In this document: positions 61,076-64,000 of the stretch, in pieces | How positions within the stretch are numbered: the first letter of the stretch is position 1 | Layout: the number at the start of each line of letters is the position of its first letter | Assembly: GCA_003439945.1 (NCBI GenBank) | Contig: QVRM01002276.1 | Coordinates: 132,001-196,000 of the forward strand | Source of the DNA: Dermanyssus gallinae | Taxonomy: Eukaryota > Arthropoda > Arachnida > Mesostigmata > Dermanyssidae | DNA: 64,000 bases | Direction: 5' to 3' | The notes under the pieces: generated by a model | What the model was told of the DNA's origin: nothing | Database searches by the model: none | What the model saw: the letters and a program-made list of their open reading frames with translations, nothing else | Made by a program: the position numbers and the translations under genes

Positions 61076-61611
61076 CCTGGTTGTAGCCATCAAGTTAATA
61101 ATGTCACATAAAGAGAGCAGCAGAACAATGCATCGAAGGCGGTAACCCTACCTGTATCCTCCCAAATATACATAGACCGCGCGTTCGTACAAGAAAACTA
61201 CTAATGACTGTAGCGTAGCCAATCTTCGGGGGGCTTTGTGGATTAGAGCGACCCTTAAAACAAAGAAGACAAAGCTGCGCGTAACACATGCGGATCACAG
61301 TCCTTTGGGTAATACAAGGGTACTCAAAAAGAGTAGCAAGCCGAGAGGGATACCATTCCCTCTAGGGCTCCCGGAAAAAGCTTGAGTAGTCTGCTGCCAA
61401 ACATGTGGGCATGGATAACACGAACGTAAGGGGACCTTACCCTGCACAGAAAAGGAGTGGTCTCATAAGATTCACGCCTTTTCTGCAAAGCAGCCCCAGA
61501 AGACACCTCATACACACACACTCCTTGAGTGCCTGGGAGAGCCCGTGAGTGATTCCGGCTAAATGATCCCAAAGAGAGCTCGCCACTTCTCCTGAAAACC
61601 AATGGAACTCT
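61076..61611. other. probable continuation of the LINE, no motif
   Basis: The remaining RT motifs expected after motif A are not recognisable. Confidence 0.35.
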
Positions 61612-61765
61612 TCTAAGGAGATCTAAGCCATCAGGGAGTGACATATAAGGGGGAAGGTACGGTTAGTGGTTATGAGTCTCAGCGGCGTGATATTCATCCG
61701 CTAGAATCGAGTCTCACGCAGCTCGAGATGGCAGGTGCGATTCCCTATTCGTACAAAAAAAGGAG
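61612..61765 (+). mobile_element. SINE-B copy
   Basis: GAGATCTAAGCCATCAGGGA, GTCTCAGCGGCGTGATATTC and AATCGAGTCTCACGCAGCTC match the copy at 4248-4440. Ends in an A7 run. Confidence 0.6.
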
Positions 61766-61767
61766 GG

Positions 61768-61870
61768 AACATCAGTACGCTGCTATAGCCCATGAAAGTA
61801 AAAGCAAGAGAGAATAAAATCGAATGAACCGTGCGCTGCTAGAGTGCCATGAGTATGAAAAAAAGCGACG
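61768..61870 (+). repeat. dispersed repeat C, copy 2
   Basis: Follows the SINE-B A-run and matches 57430-57560. Confidence 0.5.
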
Positions 61871-63515
61871 TTAACGAAAAATAACGCTTATTGTATTATG
61901 CTCCGATATTTTAGAGATTTAAGTCGTATATATGTTATTGCATTAAAGTATCAAAACATTTAACTCGACTGTCATTTGATTATACTGAAAGATGTAATCA
62001 AACAAATAAAGGCTTAAGGAAGTGCAACCCCATTCTGCTTGGTCACTGCTAAGTTACCTGAACAGGTTGTAGTACGGCAAAAGTCTCATGTTCCTCCATA
62101 CCTGCCCGAGGCTACAACATTGCGATTCGTTCGCATTCCCCGGTATCGTCGGGGATCGCAAGCAACTCCGGGTCTACCTGGGTCGTTTTATTCCCAACAT
62201 GTCCAACGTCTCGAATGAATTTACTCAAAGCAAATGCTTAGTTTGAAAGTCTTTCAAAATGACGGCGCTTGGTGTCAAGAAGGTGGTGGCTAGGGCAGAA
62301 CGCTGTCGGTGTTAGAAAGGCAGGGTTGACTTATTGAATCCCATTCACCTAGGTCACATTGAGATTTTCTTATATCCAGCTAGTAATTGTAATAATGCAC
62401 CAAATCAAAGCCACCGGTTGACAATTGAATAGTTTTGGTAATTTTACAACATTGCTTTTTTTATGCTAAGTCTCACAAATTATTTTTGGCATACCTCGTT
62501 TATTATAGTATGCTCAGTAGGAATGGTTTCAGACGGCATTGCAGGATGAACACATAGGAAAAAAATTGGCGCGTTCCGCAAAGGGGGATTAAGTGCGGCG
62601 AATGAACATTGCTTCCACGTTCTATATTAGTTAACTCGGTTGTTCCTGTGTGAATATATTATCTTTCGCCAGACTTGTCTGCACTTCAAAATATAGCCGG
62701 TCTTACAAAAGACAATTTTACCCGCGTATAGGAATTTTGACTTACTCAAATTCTTGTTGACTTTGCGTTCTTTGTGGCAAGCAATACAGCACTGACAGGA
62801 ATAATGATTGTTGTGGCTATCCCCGTACTAGTAGAAAATTATCAATTAGTGTCACCCCATCAGGTAAGCTGTGTTAGTGTCCTGTCGGAAAAAAACAATG
62901 GCGGCGGAAACTATCAAATCAGCAACATTGTTTTATACCATAGCTCCGTAAACAGAGTACTCTAGGTAAAAATAGCCAGAATTAAAACATTTACTAGGCC
63001 ACCGCTAAATGGCAATTGACCTGTAATATACAACCAGTAGTACCATATGCTAATTCTCTGTCAGTTTAAAGCAACGCAAAATAACACACGCACACATAGT
63101 ATTGCAGTATGTAGTATATGAAACAAAACCGCATTGACAAGGAATAATTTTAATTAACATTTGTGCATATGCATACATATTTAGTATTGAAACGATGTGC
63201 CAAGGTGCCGTTTCGCTCGTTGAATGTCGTACGCAACCCTGGATGCAGGCCTCGATAAAGCAGATCTATGATCTATCTGGGGCCCGTGGTGAACCTTTGC
63301 TTTCTTAAGCTTAGTTCAGCGAGCGCGAATGGCCACGGGAAGATATGCAGCCGGTCCACCGGCCTCGTGTTGGCTCACACGGTGAAATATGTAATGACGT
63401 TCGAGGTCCCAGATATACCGCGCTGTCGACAAGTAGACCAGAAGTCCCAACACTAGCAGCAGGGACCCTATCGCGTGTCAAGTGCATGAAATACCATGAT
63501 TAGAAAAGTCTAAAC

Positions 63516-63520
<5 letters not shown>
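61871..63520. other. no gene established
   Basis: One open stretch at about 62740-62862 reads ALTGIMIVVAIPVLVENYQL and ends at a donor-like CAG|GTAAGC. It resembles a voltage-gated K+ channel S6 segment only weakly. Otherwise nothing is recognised. Confidence 0.35.

Positions 63521-63559
<39 letters not shown>
63521..63559. repeat. (AT)n microsatellite
   Basis: Perfect AT array of 39 bp. Confidence 0.95.
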
Positions 63560-63562
<3 letters not shown>

Positions 63563-64000
63563 GATACAAATTGTTGTAACAATCTTTAAAAAAGCTCTTA
63601 CATTTCAAAAATAACTATATCATAATATTAGCACATTTTCTGCCGTGTATGTCCTATAGACTTAATTGTAGGGACGCTCTGAATCTATAAGGCATTATTA
63701 TTATTATTATTGGAGAACCTCTTGTAAAATAATGCGCATCGCTATCGAAATTAAGGCCGGGAAAAACGCGGCAAAGCACGCCATGAGAGTCAAACTTTAT
63801 CCTGAATTCACTAAAGAATGCCTCAACACGCATGCATTGGATTGATATAAACCTAAAGAGTTGCTTGAAAGGTCTCGATCACCTTGCTTTTCGAAGAGAT
63901 CGCGGTGTATTCTTAGCCACGGAACAAGCTTTAGTGGAGATGATTTAAAGCCTTGCCTTCACCCCAGCCTGGCAGCATGCTGGAACACTAATTTCTACCG
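63560..64000. other. no gene seen
   Basis: A short (ATT)n lies at 63695-63711. Nothing else is supported. Confidence 0.5.

Overview
This is an animal nuclear window: spliced genes with GT-AG introns, very abundant (AT)n microsatellites, triplet arrays, and fragments of many transposon families. I infer an arthropod, possibly a chelicerate such as a mite or tick. That rests on R1-like LINE remnants, an irritans-like mariner and GC-biased coding exons in AT-rich, repeat-loaded non-coding DNA. The sequence does not identify the species.

Three protein genes are well supported. (1) An intronless gene on the minus strand, 20027 to 18798, encodes a 409-residue protein with about seven hydrophobic segments that I cannot name. 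(2) A five-exon TMTC3-type gene on the plus strand, 27083 to 35202, encodes 845 residues: an ER multi-pass GT-C-like O-mannosyltransferase with C-terminal TPRs. All junctions are GT-AG, phases match and the coding length divides by three. (3) A secreted glycine-rich protein on the plus strand starts at 49046. It has three shared exons and two alternative, related terminal exons (53157-53338 and 56793-56962). Either choice gives a complete reading frame (327 or 323 residues).

Most of the rest is repeats. A 1289-bp mariner (8897-10185) has good terminal inverted repeats but is dead: a frameshift, three stops and a lost catalytic Asp. Two long-inverted-repeat foldback elements (33345-34488 and 54590-55473) share CAGGGTG ends and TA duplications, and a single-arm relative lies at 8320-8862. 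At least two tRNA-related SINE-like families are dispersed through the window, one copy interrupted by an insertion with a 14-bp target duplication. Remnants of several LINE lineages are recognisable from endonuclease, reverse transcriptase or C-terminal motifs (6565, 14826, 16160, 23290, 29650, 35862, 57640 and 60165).

Layout: 1-18.4 kb, repeats and mariner, no host gene established; 18.8-20.0 kb, multi-pass membrane gene; 20-27 kb, simple repeats, a SINE and a LINE, with the probable 5' region of TMTC3 at the right; 27.1-35.2 kb, TMTC3 with a LINE 3' end in intron 1 and a foldback element in intron 4; 35.5-49.0 kb, gene-poor; 49.0-57.0 kb, glycine-rich secreted gene; 57-64 kb, LINE and SINE debris. 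The three genes show no obvious functional link.
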